A stretch of DNA of 64,000 nt. It comes from Pseudarthrobacter sulfonivorans. Its GTDB lineage: Bacteria > Actinomycetota > Actinomycetes > Actinomycetales > Micrococcaceae. The stretch is from assembly GCF_014712225.1 (NCBI RefSeq), contig NZ_JACXBW010000006.1, positions 124,001-188,000 on the forward strand, given 5' to 3'. Positions 24,889 to 32,800 of this stretch are shown here, one piece after another. Under the pieces are notes generated by a model. The model searched no databases and had not been told where the DNA came from. It worked only from the letters and a program-made list of their open reading frames with translations. Position 1 is the stretch's first letter; each line of letters opens with the position of its first letter. The translations under genes were made by a program, and so were the position numbers.

Positions 24889-27800
24889 TCAGCTGGTGGG
24901 GCTGAGTTCGGCGACCAGGACCTCACGGCGTCCCGCAGTGGCCTTCAGGTCGACCGTGAGTTGGCCGTTGACTTCCTTGAGGACCACACCGTAATCGCGG
25001 GTGGCTGCTTCGGCCGTGGTGAAGCCGTCCAGGACGTCCTCGAGGACCTTCAAAGGGTCCCGCTTGTGCGGGTCACCGAAGCCGCCACCGCTGGGCACGG
25101 TGATCTGGAGGGAGTCGCCGGCCAGCAGCTGCCGACCGGTGACCTTGGACGGCCAGGACTCCTCCCCCGCCCGGCCGACGTTCTTCACCAGCGAGCCGTT
25201 GAGGCCCTCATGGCCGCCGAAGGCGCCCCACGGAACGTCCGACTCGTGGCGTTCACCCTCACAGGTGATCGCGGTGTCGGTCAGGAACGTGTTCTCCCGG
25301 ACGATGCCGATGCCGCCGCGGAACTCGCCGGCCGCCCCCGGCTCGGAACGCAATTCGTAGCGGTCGGTGCGCATCGGGAACCGCCACTCGAGCTCCTCGA
25401 TCGGGTTGTTGCGGGTATTGGCGATGAGGTTGTCCACCGAGTCCGGCCCGTCGCTGGTCGAGCGGCCACCGTAGGCGCCCTCGTTGACCTCGAGGTAGAC
25501 CCAGTACTCGCCTTGCTTCTCATCCCAACCGGAGTAGGAGATGAAGTGGATGTGGGCGGAGTTGCCGGCCGTGACGCGTTCGGGGATAACGGGGGCGAGG
25601 GCCCGCAGGGCCAGGTCGACGGCGCGCTGCACCTGGGAGAACCGCGAGAAGGTCGCCGCCGGGTACTTCGGGTTGAAGATGGTGCCTTCCGGGGCGATCA
25701 CCTTCAGCGGCTTGAGCATGCCCTCGTTCTGGGGCACGAACACCGGGAAAGCGACCTCGTCCAGGAATATCATGCGGGTGATGAACGTGAACGCCGAGAC
25801 GGTGGTGCCCTCGAAGGCGCAGTTGTAGGCGGTGGGTACTTGTTCGGAGGACCCGGTCAGGTCGTAGGTGATCTCGTCACCCTCGACAATCACCTTCACG
25901 ACGATCGGCAGCTTCTTGCCGTAGTTACGGCCGTCGTCGTCCAGGTAGCCGACCTCGGTCTCGTAGACGCCGTCGGGGATCTTGGCGATCTCCTGGCGCA
26001 GCATCCGCTCGGAGTAGTCGATCCAGCTCTGGCCGGCGTCGCGCACCGCGCCGAAACCGTAGCGCTCGATGAGGGCGGTGTAGCGGGTCTTGGCCAACTC
26101 GCAGGCGGCGATCATGGCCTGGAAATCGCCCTCGTTGGAGGTGGGTGTCCGGGTGTTGTTAAGGATGTGCCGGATCAGCGATTCCTGACGGACCCCCTTC
26201 TCGGAGATCTTGACCGCCCGGAAAATGGTGCCCTCGGACTGGATGTCCTGGATGTCCACCATCAGCCCGGAGTATGCGCCGCCATTGTCGATCAGCTGGC
26301 CGGAGGCACCGGCGAAGCCGACGAGCTCCCCGTCGTGGAAGATCGGTTCGATGATCGCCACGTCGGGAGAGTGCGTGGCGCCCAGGTACGGATCGTTGTG
26401 CAGGATGATGTCACCGTCGTGGATGTCGTCGCCGAGGACCGAGATCACGCCCTTGACGATCTTGGGCATGGAGCCCATGAACATTGGTGTGGAGTCGGAC
26501 TCGGCCAGCACATTGCCGTCCTTGTCGAACAGGCCTGCACCGAGGTCCTCGGACTCGCGGATGATCGATGAGTAGGCCATCCGGAACAGCACCGAAGCCA
26601 TTTCCTTGGCTGCGGAGTTCAGGGCGCCGCCGATCACGCGCATCAGGATCGGGGTGGCCAGTTTCTCGGCGCTCTGGGCGGCGGCCGGGCAGTCGACGAC
26701 GAGGTTGCCGGCCGGGTCCACCGTTCCGGAGAATCCCGGCGGAATGACGACGGTGGAGTCGTACTGCTCGATGATGGCAGGGCCGGCGAAGGTGGTTCCC
26801 ACGCCCATCCTGTCGCGGTCATAGAAGCCGGTGTCCAGGGTGACCGGCTTGCCATCCTGTTCGAAGGTCACCGGGCGGGTTTCGACCAGGGCGTCCTTGA
26901 GGGAACCGGACTTCGTCGCTTCCGGCGTGGGCAGGTCATCCATCACCGCGCTGGCCTCGACACGGATGTTGATGACCTCCACGGTGCCGTTCTTGAAGCG
27001 GTGGCCGTACTCCTCAAAGTGGGCGTCGTGGAAGGCTGCCTCGGCCTTTTCCAGCCAGGCCTGGTTGACCGGTCCGGCGGGGGCAGTGAAGCGGATCTCG
27101 TATCCCTGGCCCTCGTAGCGGGCGTCGGCGAGCCATTCGAGCTTGCGGCGTTCGGCCGGCACGTCCTCGGCATCGAGCTGGGCGTTGGCCTCGCGCTCGA
27201 GCTGTTCATAGGAGCCCTGGATGGCGCCGGAGTCCGCGCTGGCGAACGTGAACCGCCTGGTGGCGACGAACTCGTACTTCTCGTCCGTGGCCAGCAGGCC
27301 GGTCGCGGCCATGATGCCGGGGTGGGCCGGGATCAGCACCTTCGGGACCTCCAGTTCAGCGGCGATCTCGCAGGCGAACAGTGCGCCGGCACCGCCGGCG
27401 GCGACGAGGGTGAAGTCGCGCGGGTCGTAGCCGCGGCGTACGGAGTTCTGTTCGATCGCCTGGGTCATGCCGAACTTCTGGATCTGCAGCGCGCCGAGGG
27501 CGGCCTGGTCCACTGACATGTTGAGCTTTTCTGCGAGCCCTTCCATGGCCTTTCGGGCACCCTCGAGATCCATGTCCATTCCTGAGCCTGCCAGGACGCG
27601 GTCAGGGCGCATGCGGCCCAGCAGCACCTGGGCGTCAGTTGATGTCGGTTCCGTGCCGCCGCGACCGTAGCAGACCGGGCCGGGGACGGCGCCGGCCGAC
27701 TGGGGGCCGACACGGAACACCCCGCCGGCGTCGACGTAGGCGATGGAGCCGCCGCCGGCACCGATGGTGTCGATGTCCACCATGGGGACCATGGCCTGGT

Positions 27801-28755
27801 GATCGCCGATCTTGGTGTCCAGCAGGTGGCGCATGCGCAGTTCACCCTGGTAGGCCACACCGATGTCCGCCGAGGTACCGCCGATGTCCAGGGTGACGAC
27901 GTTCTCGAAGCCGGACTGGCGACCGGCCCACATTCCGCCGATCAGGCCGCCGACCGGGCCGGACATCATCAGGGTGACGGGCCGCTTGGCGGCCTCCTTG
28001 ATGGGGACCATGCCGCCGGAGGACTGCATCAGCAGGATCTCCCGCTTGTAACCCAAGCCTTCGGCCTGCTCCTGCAGGCGGTAGAGGTACCGCGAGACCC
28101 GGGGCCCGACATAGGCATTCAAGGCAGTCGTGGAGAACCGCTCATACTCCCGGTACAGGGGCACGATTTCGCTGGACAGGGACAGGTACGCCTCGGGGAA
28201 TTCCTCCGCGACGATCTCCCCGATCCGCTGCTCGTGGGCGGGGTTCAGGTAAGAGTGCAGCAGGCAAACCGCGATGGCCTCGACGCCGGCCGCCTTCAGC
28301 TCGAGGACGCGCTCACGGACCTCGTCCTCGTTCAGGGCAACCAGGACGTCACCGTTCGGGGCAGTGATGCGCTCCTTGACCGTGAGCCGATGCCTGCGCT
28401 TGATCAGCGGCTTGGTCTGCCAGGGCAGCTCCTGCTGCAGCGAGAAGTTGTACGGCTTCTTGTGACGGGCGATGTGCAGGATGTCCCGGAAACCCTCCGT
28501 GGTGATCATCCCGACCTCCGCACCGGTGTGCGTCAGCGCGGTGTTCGTAGCCACCGTGGTCCCGTGCACCAGCTGGTCGATCTCCGCAAGCGAGACACCG
28601 GCCTTCTCACAGAGCTTCTTGATGCCGGAGATCACGGCTTCGGACGGGTCATGCGGGGTGGACGGTACCTTCTCCACAACGGCAATGCGCTGTGCGTCGT
28701 CCGAAAAATACAAGTCGGTGAAGGTGCCGCCGACGTCTACTCCGATGCGCTTCAT
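24889..28755 (-). CDS. Fused HyuA-HyuB ATP-dependent hydantoinase (probable N-methylhydantoinase)
   Basis: This 1288-residue protein has a HyuA-type ATP-binding half (about 1-690: IGVDVGGTFTDLYF, VHGTTVATNTALT, LDIGGTSADIGV, AAGGAGALFACEIA) joined to a HyuB half (about 700-1240: IGGALNSAAKEMASVLFRMAYSS, DGDIILHNDPYLGATHSPDV, and TVPSGGGFGDPHKRDP at the end). Bacteria often encode HyuA and HyuB separately; fusions also occur in 5-oxoprolinases, the main alternative assignment. The divergent N-carbamoylsarcosine amidase strongly favours N-methylhydantoin as substrate: ATP-dependent ring opening to N-carbamoylsarcosine. AAAGGACC precedes the ATG. An MFS gene follows on the same strand. Confidence 0.85.
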   Translation of the reverse strand: MKRIGVDVGGTFTDLYFSDDAQRIAVVEKVPSTPHDPSEAVISGIKKLCEKAGVSLAEIDQLVHGTTVATNTALTHTGAEVGMITTEGFRDILHIARHKKPYNFSLQQELPWQTKPLIKRRHRLTVKERITAPNGDVLVALNEDEVRERVLELKAAGVEAIAVCLLHSYLNPAHEQRIGEIVAEEFPEAYLSLSSEIVPLYREYERFSTTALNAYVGPRVSRYLYRLQEQAEGLGYKREILLMQSSGGMVPIKEAAKRPVTLMMSGPVGGLIGGMWAGRQSGFENVVTLDIGGTSADIGVAYQGELRMRHLLDTKIGDHQAMVPMVDIDTIGAGGGSIAYVDAGGVFRVGPQSAGAVPGPVCYGRGGTEPTSTDAQVLLGRMRPDRVLAGSGMDMDLEGARKAMEGLAEKLNMSVDQAALGALQIQKFGMTQAIEQNSVRRGYDPRDFTLVAAGGAGALFACEIAAELEVPKVLIPAHPGIMAATGLLATDEKYEFVATRRFTFASADSGAIQGSYEQLEREANAQLDAEDVPAERRKLEWLADARYEGQGYEIRFTAPAGPVNQAWLEKAEAAFHDAHFEEYGHRFKNGTVEVINIRVEASAVMDDLPTPEATKSGSLKDALVETRPVTFEQDGKPVTLDTGFYDRDRMGVGTTFAGPAIIEQYDSTVVIPPGFSGTVDPAGNLVVDCPAAAQSAEKLATPILMRVIGGALNSAAKEMASVLFRMAYSSIIRESEDLGAGLFDKDGNVLAESDSTPMFMGSMPKIVKGVISVLGDDIHDGDIILHNDPYLGATHSPDVAIIEPIFHDGELVGFAGASGQLIDNGGAYSGLMVDIQDIQSEGTIFRAVKISEKGVRQESLIRHILNNTRTPTSNEGDFQAMIAACELAKTRYTALIERYGFGAVRDAGQSWIDYSERMLRQEIAKIPDGVYETEVGYLDDDGRNYGKKLPIVVKVIVEGDEITYDLTGSSEQVPTAYNCAFEGTTVSAFTFITRMIFLDEVAFPVFVPQNEGMLKPLKVIAPEGTIFNPKYPAATFSRFSQVQRAVDLALRALAPVIPERVTAGNSAHIHFISYSGWDEKQGEYWVYLEVNEGAYGGRSTSDGPDSVDNLIANTRNNPIEELEWRFPMRTDRYELRSEPGAAGEFRGGIGIVRENTFLTDTAITCEGERHESDVPWGAFGGHEGLNGSLVKNVGRAGEESWPSKVTGRQLLAGDSLQITVPSGGGFGDPHKRDPLKVLEDVLDGFTTAEAATRDYGVVLKEVNGQLTVDLKATAGRREVLVAELSPTS

Positions 28756-28892
28756 ACTGGGGTCCTTTCGGAAGTGAGGCTCAGGACTGCGTTGAAGGGG
28801 ATAGCCTGCGTAGGCCTCTCGGCCATAAGGCCAGCCCCGGGTTGGAGTCCGCTGGGGTTAGACCGCAAATCTATGTGTTATGGGTCACAAAG

Positions 28893-28907
28893 TTGCTTAC
28901 TAAGCAA
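28893..28907. promoter_or_regulatory. Palindrome TTGCTTA-C-TAAGCAA, candidate IclR operator
   Basis: This perfect 7-base inverted repeat with a 1-base spacer sits in the 463-bp divergent region between the fused hydantoinase (start 28755) and the amidase (start 29219). On the minus strand its TTGCTT lies about 18 bases from CATAAC, so it may overlap the -35 of the hydantoinase promoter. A degenerate copy lies in the promoter of the MHS gene at 18698. The rest of the intergenic region shows no gene. Confidence 0.5.
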
Positions 28908-29218
28908 TGTAGTTCTTGTGGGAGCAACATGCAATGGCTAGCGGCTCTTTTTTTCAGGCGCCCCCTTGGCCTATGGACCGGATGCTGCGAGTGGTCAAGG
29001 GTTGACCCCCGCGCGGCTTTTGGATAAATCGCCTCGTTCCGAGTTCATGCTTTTCGGATGACGTCGGCCTGGCCCCCTTGGCCGACGCGGGGCCTGGAAG
29101 CGAATTCCGGGAAATCTCAGAAAAGGGGTTGTACGTTGCGCAAACAGCAACTACTGTGATGGCACAGCAACAAAATGCGGACAGGGAAAGCCCGGTCCTC
29201 GAGAGAGTGGAGACAACC

Positions 29219-29992
29219 ATGACAACAGAGACGTTCAACGACATCGAAGCCCGTCTTGCAGCAGTGCTGGAGGAGGCGTTCGCAGCAGGCACGGACATCT
29301 ACAACGAGCGAGGCTTCAAGCGTCGGATCGGCTTCGGCAACCGCCCCGCCGTCATCCACATCGACCTCGCGAACGCCTGGACCCGTCCGGGCCACCCGTT
29401 CAGCTGCCCGGGCATGGAGACGATCATCCCGAACGTCCAGCGCATCAACGAGGCCGCGCGTGCCAAGGGTGTCCCGGTCTTCTACACCACGAACGTGTAT
29501 CGCAACCGCGATGCCACCTCCGGGACGAACGACATGGGTCTGTGGTACTCGAAGATCCCCACGGAGACCCTTCCGGCGGATTCCTACTGGGCGCAGATTG
29601 ACGACCGCATCGCGCCCGCGGAGGGCGAGGTCGTGATCGAGAAGAATCGCGCCTCGGCGTTCCCGGGGACGAACCTCGAGCTCTTCCTGACCTCCAACCG
29701 CATCGACACCCTGATCGTGACCGGTGCGACCGCGGCCGGGTGCGTGCGCCACACAGTCGAGGATGCGATCGCGAAGGGTTTCCGCCCGATCATCCCCCGC
29801 GAGACCATCGGTGACCGCGTCCCGGGCGTCGTGCAGTGGAACCTCTACGACATCGACAACAAGTTCGGTGACGTGGAGTCCACGGATTCGGTGGTGGATT
29901 ACCTGAACCGCCTCCCGCAGTTCGAGGACACGGTCCCGAAGACCCTCTCGGATCCCCAGCCCGAGGTGGCATGCCCCGCGGATCCGGCCTAA
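29219..29992 (+). CDS. N-carbamoylsarcosine amidase (isochorismatase-like hydrolase)
   Basis: This 257-residue cytosolic enzyme hydrolyses N-carbamoylsarcosine to sarcosine, CO2 and ammonia in creatinine/N-methylhydantoin breakdown. Residues D49, K142 and C175 form the catalytic triad of the isochorismatase-like cysteine hydrolases (HIDLANAW, IEKNRASAF, GATAAGCVRHT). They fit, with an offset of two, the Asp51/Lys144/Cys177 triad I recall for the crystallised Arthrobacter enzyme, whose sequence this appears to match nearly throughout. An in-frame start at 29078 is possible, but the ATG at 29219 with GTGGAG upstream gives the family N-terminus. It is divergent from the hydantoinase. Confidence 0.95.
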   Translation: MTTETFNDIEARLAAVLEEAFAAGTDIYNERGFKRRIGFGNRPAVIHIDLANAWTRPGHPFSCPGMETIIPNVQRINEAARAKGVPVFYTTNVYRNRDATSGTNDMGLWYSKIPTETLPADSYWAQIDDRIAPAEGEVVIEKNRASAFPGTNLELFLTSNRIDTLIVTGATAAGCVRHTVEDAIAKGFRPIIPRETIGDRVPGVVQWNLYDIDNKFGDVESTDSVVDYLNRLPQFEDTVPKTLSDPQPEVACPADPA

Positions 29993-30035
29993 GCCGCACC
30001 GCACTCTCGGAGCCCCGCGGTCCGGCATCCGCGGG

Positions 30036-30089
30036 CCGACCCGACGACAGCCGGCACCCCTCAGCGGGTGCCGGCTGTCGTCGGGTCGG
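30036..30089 (+). terminator. Perfect 24-bp hairpin after the amidase gene
   Basis: Arms 30036-30059 and 30066-30089 are perfectly complementary around a 6-base loop, starting 43 bases after the amidase stop. No T-run follows. It is one of the strongest hairpins in the window and probably ends the amidase transcript. Confidence 0.75.
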
Positions 30090-30119
30090 GCTGGGCTGCG
30101 GTGATGAGTGCGTTTCTGG

Positions 30120-30310
30120 AACACGGCAGTGGCCAAGGATACCTCTACGCCGATCCACCACCCGATGCCGTGAGGAGCAGATTCGAGACCAGAACGTCCA
30201 TCAGAGGGGCTCCTCCGCCGTGGACGTCGAGCCGCTGGAGAACGTCATCCAGTACCATAACAACCTGCCCGACCTCGCCGACACTGTTCCGCGAACCCGG
30301 TCAAGACCCC
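30120..30310 (+). pseudogene. Remnant of a second N-carbamoylsarcosine amidase-like gene
   Basis: At 30220-30310 one frame reads VDVEPLENVIQYHNNLPDLA followed by DTVPRT, which aligns with the C-terminal GDVESTDSVVDYLNRLPQFE plus DTVPKT of the intact upstream amidase. About 70 bases earlier, in another frame, GQGYLYAD resembles VQWNLYDID of the same protein. The order is conserved but the frames and intervening residues are not. This suggests a decayed paralogue, or the end of a tandem duplication. Confidence 0.45.
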
Positions 30311-30471
30311 CGTGGGCTAGGCGGATCCTTTCACCACGGTGCGGTCCCGGATCTCCTGGGCCGCGGCGGGCCCGCAGCGGCCGGCGGCCCGGCCTCCGGC
30401 CAGTGGAGGAACGGGCATCGTACGATGACTGATACGGGTGATTTGCACTAGCGCCCGAAGAGGGAGAACTC

Positions 30472-31284
30472 ATGCTGGATCAACAAACCACTACCGACAA
30501 ACCGCAAGGGGCGGCAGCGTCGTTGCTCAACGGTCTGACGGTTCTCGAAGCCTTCTCCGTCGCCAAGCGATCCCTCCTGGGCGTCACGGAGATCTCTGAG
30601 CTCGTCGGCCTGCACAAGAGCACGGTCTCGCGGATGCTTGCCGGCCTGGACGAAGCCGGATACGTGCAGCGCGACGAAGACACCGGGCGATACCGCCTCG
30701 GACTCGGGATGATCGGCCTGGCCGGACCGCTGCTGGCCGAGCTCGGTGTCCGCCGTGCCGCCCTGCCCCATCTCGAAGAACTCACCGAGGCCACCGGCGA
30801 GACGGCCGCGATCGCCGTCTGGAATGGCACCAACGCGATCGTTGTGGAACAGACGGCGAGCCCTCATCAGGTCAAGCACAGCGCTGCGATCGGCACGCGC
30901 TATAACAAGTTCGCCAGCTCCTCGGTCCGCGTCTTCCTCGCCGAACTCCCGCCCGAGGAGACTGACCGCCTTCTGGCCGGCCGCACAGTGCTGCAGCACG
31001 ACTACCGGGGACTCGCCGACCCGGCCCATGAACAACTGGCCGAGGTCCGGGACCACGGCTACGCCGTGAACGACGGCGAGACCACATACGAGGAATACGG
31101 CGTCTCCGCACCCGTGCGGGACTACCGGGGCGCAGTCGTCGGCTGCATCACAGCCAGCGCACCCCGGGCCCGGGTGCAGCACCAGCAGAGTCAGTCCCTC
31201 CTCCGCGAAGCCGTGCTACAGGCAGCCGAAAGGGTATCGTCACGGCTGGGTAGCCGTCCGGGCGAAACAACTCCAGTGCCCTGA
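30472..31284 (+). CDS. IclR family transcriptional regulator
   Basis: This 270-residue protein has an N-terminal winged helix (GVTEISELVGLHKSTVSRMLAGLDEAGYVQRDEDTGRYRLGLGM) and a C-terminal IclR effector-binding domain (SAAIGTRYNKFASSSVRVFLAEL...GVSAPVRDYRGAVVGCITAS). AGAGGGAGA precedes the ATG. It is closely related in sequence to the second IclR protein at 31649-32446, with which it is convergent. Position next to the amidase and hydantoinase suggests control of that pathway. IclR proteins may repress or activate and usually sense a pathway metabolite. Confidence 0.92.
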   Translation: MLDQQTTTDKPQGAAASLLNGLTVLEAFSVAKRSLLGVTEISELVGLHKSTVSRMLAGLDEAGYVQRDEDTGRYRLGLGMIGLAGPLLAELGVRRAALPHLEELTEATGETAAIAVWNGTNAIVVEQTASPHQVKHSAAIGTRYNKFASSSVRVFLAELPPEETDRLLAGRTVLQHDYRGLADPAHEQLAEVRDHGYAVNDGETTYEEYGVSAPVRDYRGAVVGCITASAPRARVQHQQSQSLLREAVLQAAERVSSRLGSRPGETTPVP

Positions 31285-31648
31285 CCGCCGCCATCGCCCT
31301 CCGGAAAGCAACCCCCGCACTTGCCTCCAGCCTCCAGCAGCCAGGGGACGGTAAAAGCCGCGACACGGCGCCCCGGCAGGATCGAGCAACTTCTGCGCGC
31401 CGCTTTCCTCGGCGGTCTCCAGCGCAGGACCGACCGGCCCGAGCGTCGTGGTCACGGCCTCGCCGGGACCGGAGACGCGGAGGTGTTCGATCCGCAGGGC
31501 AGCCCCTTCTCCAGAACCGCGCAGGCCGTTGAACCTGACACTTCCGGCGTGGCCGCGGTTGGCACAAGCTGGGAAGAGAAGGCCCTACGCCTACGCGGAC
31601 GGATTGGCTGCCGGGACGGAACTTTCAGGTCTGATTCCTTCCCGTGGC
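31285..31648. other. Non-coding spacer between convergent IclR genes
   Basis: This 364-bp stretch holds no frame with convincing family similarity or ribosome site on either strand and no strong hairpin. Open frames here run into the flanking IclR genes in the wrong phase. It could contain a decayed gene, but none can be named. Confidence 0.4.
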
Positions 31649-32446
31649 TCAGGTCGCGGCCGACCAGCCCAGGCGATTGGATACTTCCGAGGCAGCATGT
31701 TGCACGGCTTGAACCAAAGCGTCCCCGGTGGCGTGCTTGTGCACGCGGGAACGGGGAGCGGATGCAGTGATGCACCCAACCACCTTGCCTCGGTAGTCCC
31801 GGACCGGAGCGGAAACCCCAAACTCCTCCTCGGCAGTCGAACCATCGTTGACAGCGTATGCCTGACGGGCGACTTCCTGCAGGTGGGCTGTGTGGTCCAA
31901 CGGCAAACCATCTCCTGCCGTGCGTAGTATCCGCCCCGTTTCGATCAGTTCGGTCGCGAGGGCCGGGGCCAGCTCCGCCAGGAAGACCCGCACCGAGGAA
32001 CTCTCGAATTTGTTGTATCGGGTTCCAATGGTGGCAGTGTGTTTGACCTGATAGTGGCTGGCGACCTGCTCCACGACGATGGCCTCATGACCATTCCAGA
32101 CCGAGATTGCGCTGGTCTCTTGGGTGCTTTCGGTCAACTGCTCCAAATACGGAAACGCAGCCCGTCGGACATCCAGATCCGCCAGCAAAGGGCCGGACAA
32201 CGCAAGGAGACCCAGTCCGAGCCGATACCGTCCCGTCTCCTCATCCCGCTGGACATATCCAGCTTCAGCCAGACCGCCAAGAATGCGCGACACCGTACTC
32301 TTGTGGAGGCCAACGCGCTGAGCAACCTCAGTCACACCAAGAACCGGATTTTGAACGGAAAAGGCTTCCAGTACAGCAAGACCGTTCAACAGGGAGGCCG
32401 CAGCTCCTTGGACTTGCCCGTTGTCCTGCCTCGGTCTGCCTGCCAT
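31649..32446 (-). CDS. IclR family transcriptional regulator (paralogue)
   Basis: This protein of 265 residues has the same layout as the regulator at 30472: winged helix GVTEVAQRVGLHKSTVSRILGGLAEAGYVQRDEETGRYRLGLG and effector domain TATIGTRYNKFESSSVRVFLAELAPALA...FGVSAPVRDYRGKVVGCITAS. The similarity of the two indicates a recent duplication followed by divergence mainly in the ligand-binding half. The ATG at 32446 (AGRPRQDNG) is preferred because GGAAGG lies 6 bases upstream; an ATG two codons earlier directly abuts that site. The two regulators may control different branches, for example enzyme genes and the MHS transporter. Confidence 0.9.
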   Translation of the reverse strand: MAGRPRQDNGQVQGAAASLLNGLAVLEAFSVQNPVLGVTEVAQRVGLHKSTVSRILGGLAEAGYVQRDEETGRYRLGLGLLALSGPLLADLDVRRAAFPYLEQLTESTQETSAISVWNGHEAIVVEQVASHYQVKHTATIGTRYNKFESSSVRVFLAELAPALATELIETGRILRTAGDGLPLDHTAHLQEVARQAYAVNDGSTAEEEFGVSAPVRDYRGKVVGCITASAPRSRVHKHATGDALVQAVQHAASEVSNRLGWSAAT

Positions 32447-32709
32447 CTGCATCCTTCCGTGTGGCGTGTCCCCCGCCGCTCTTTTGGCCCATCATATGCC
32501 GCAGTCCGGGATGTAGCCGCCAGTACTACATCGCCGGCGGCGCGGCCCCAAGAATACGACCTGCAGGACGCCAGCCCGGATCCGCGCGTGCCGAAAACAC
32601 TCGCTGCTGGCGCTACCTCGCCCCTGTTGGTTCTCCGTCGGCTCGTGGTCGCGGCTCGCTTGTTTCGCCGCCGCCGCGCGGGCTTGGGCTCCGGATCGTG
32701 GGGCGGTAG

Positions 32710-32727
32710 TAACGCGGCAGTAACGCG
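32710..32727 (+). promoter_or_regulatory. Tandem heptad TAACGCG-N4-TAACGCG, candidate BTAD/SARP site
   Basis: Two identical heptads start 11 bases apart; AAGAAT follows 8 bases downstream as a possible -10 element, and the HAD-M28 gene begins 73 bases later. It has the same geometry as the sites at 15333 and 37706. The rest of 32453-32800 shows no gene. Confidence 0.55.
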
Positions 32728-32800
32728 CCATGGTCAAGAATCAGGACCATGAGGCCCGGTACGGACTCTTCTGTGGTGGGCCAGAACCTGGGAGCCGCTT

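Noticed and set aside
24961..26571. Long plus-strand frame opposite the hydantoinase (536 codons)
   Set aside because: Antisense shadow of the conserved HyuB half; no ribosome site or family similarity.
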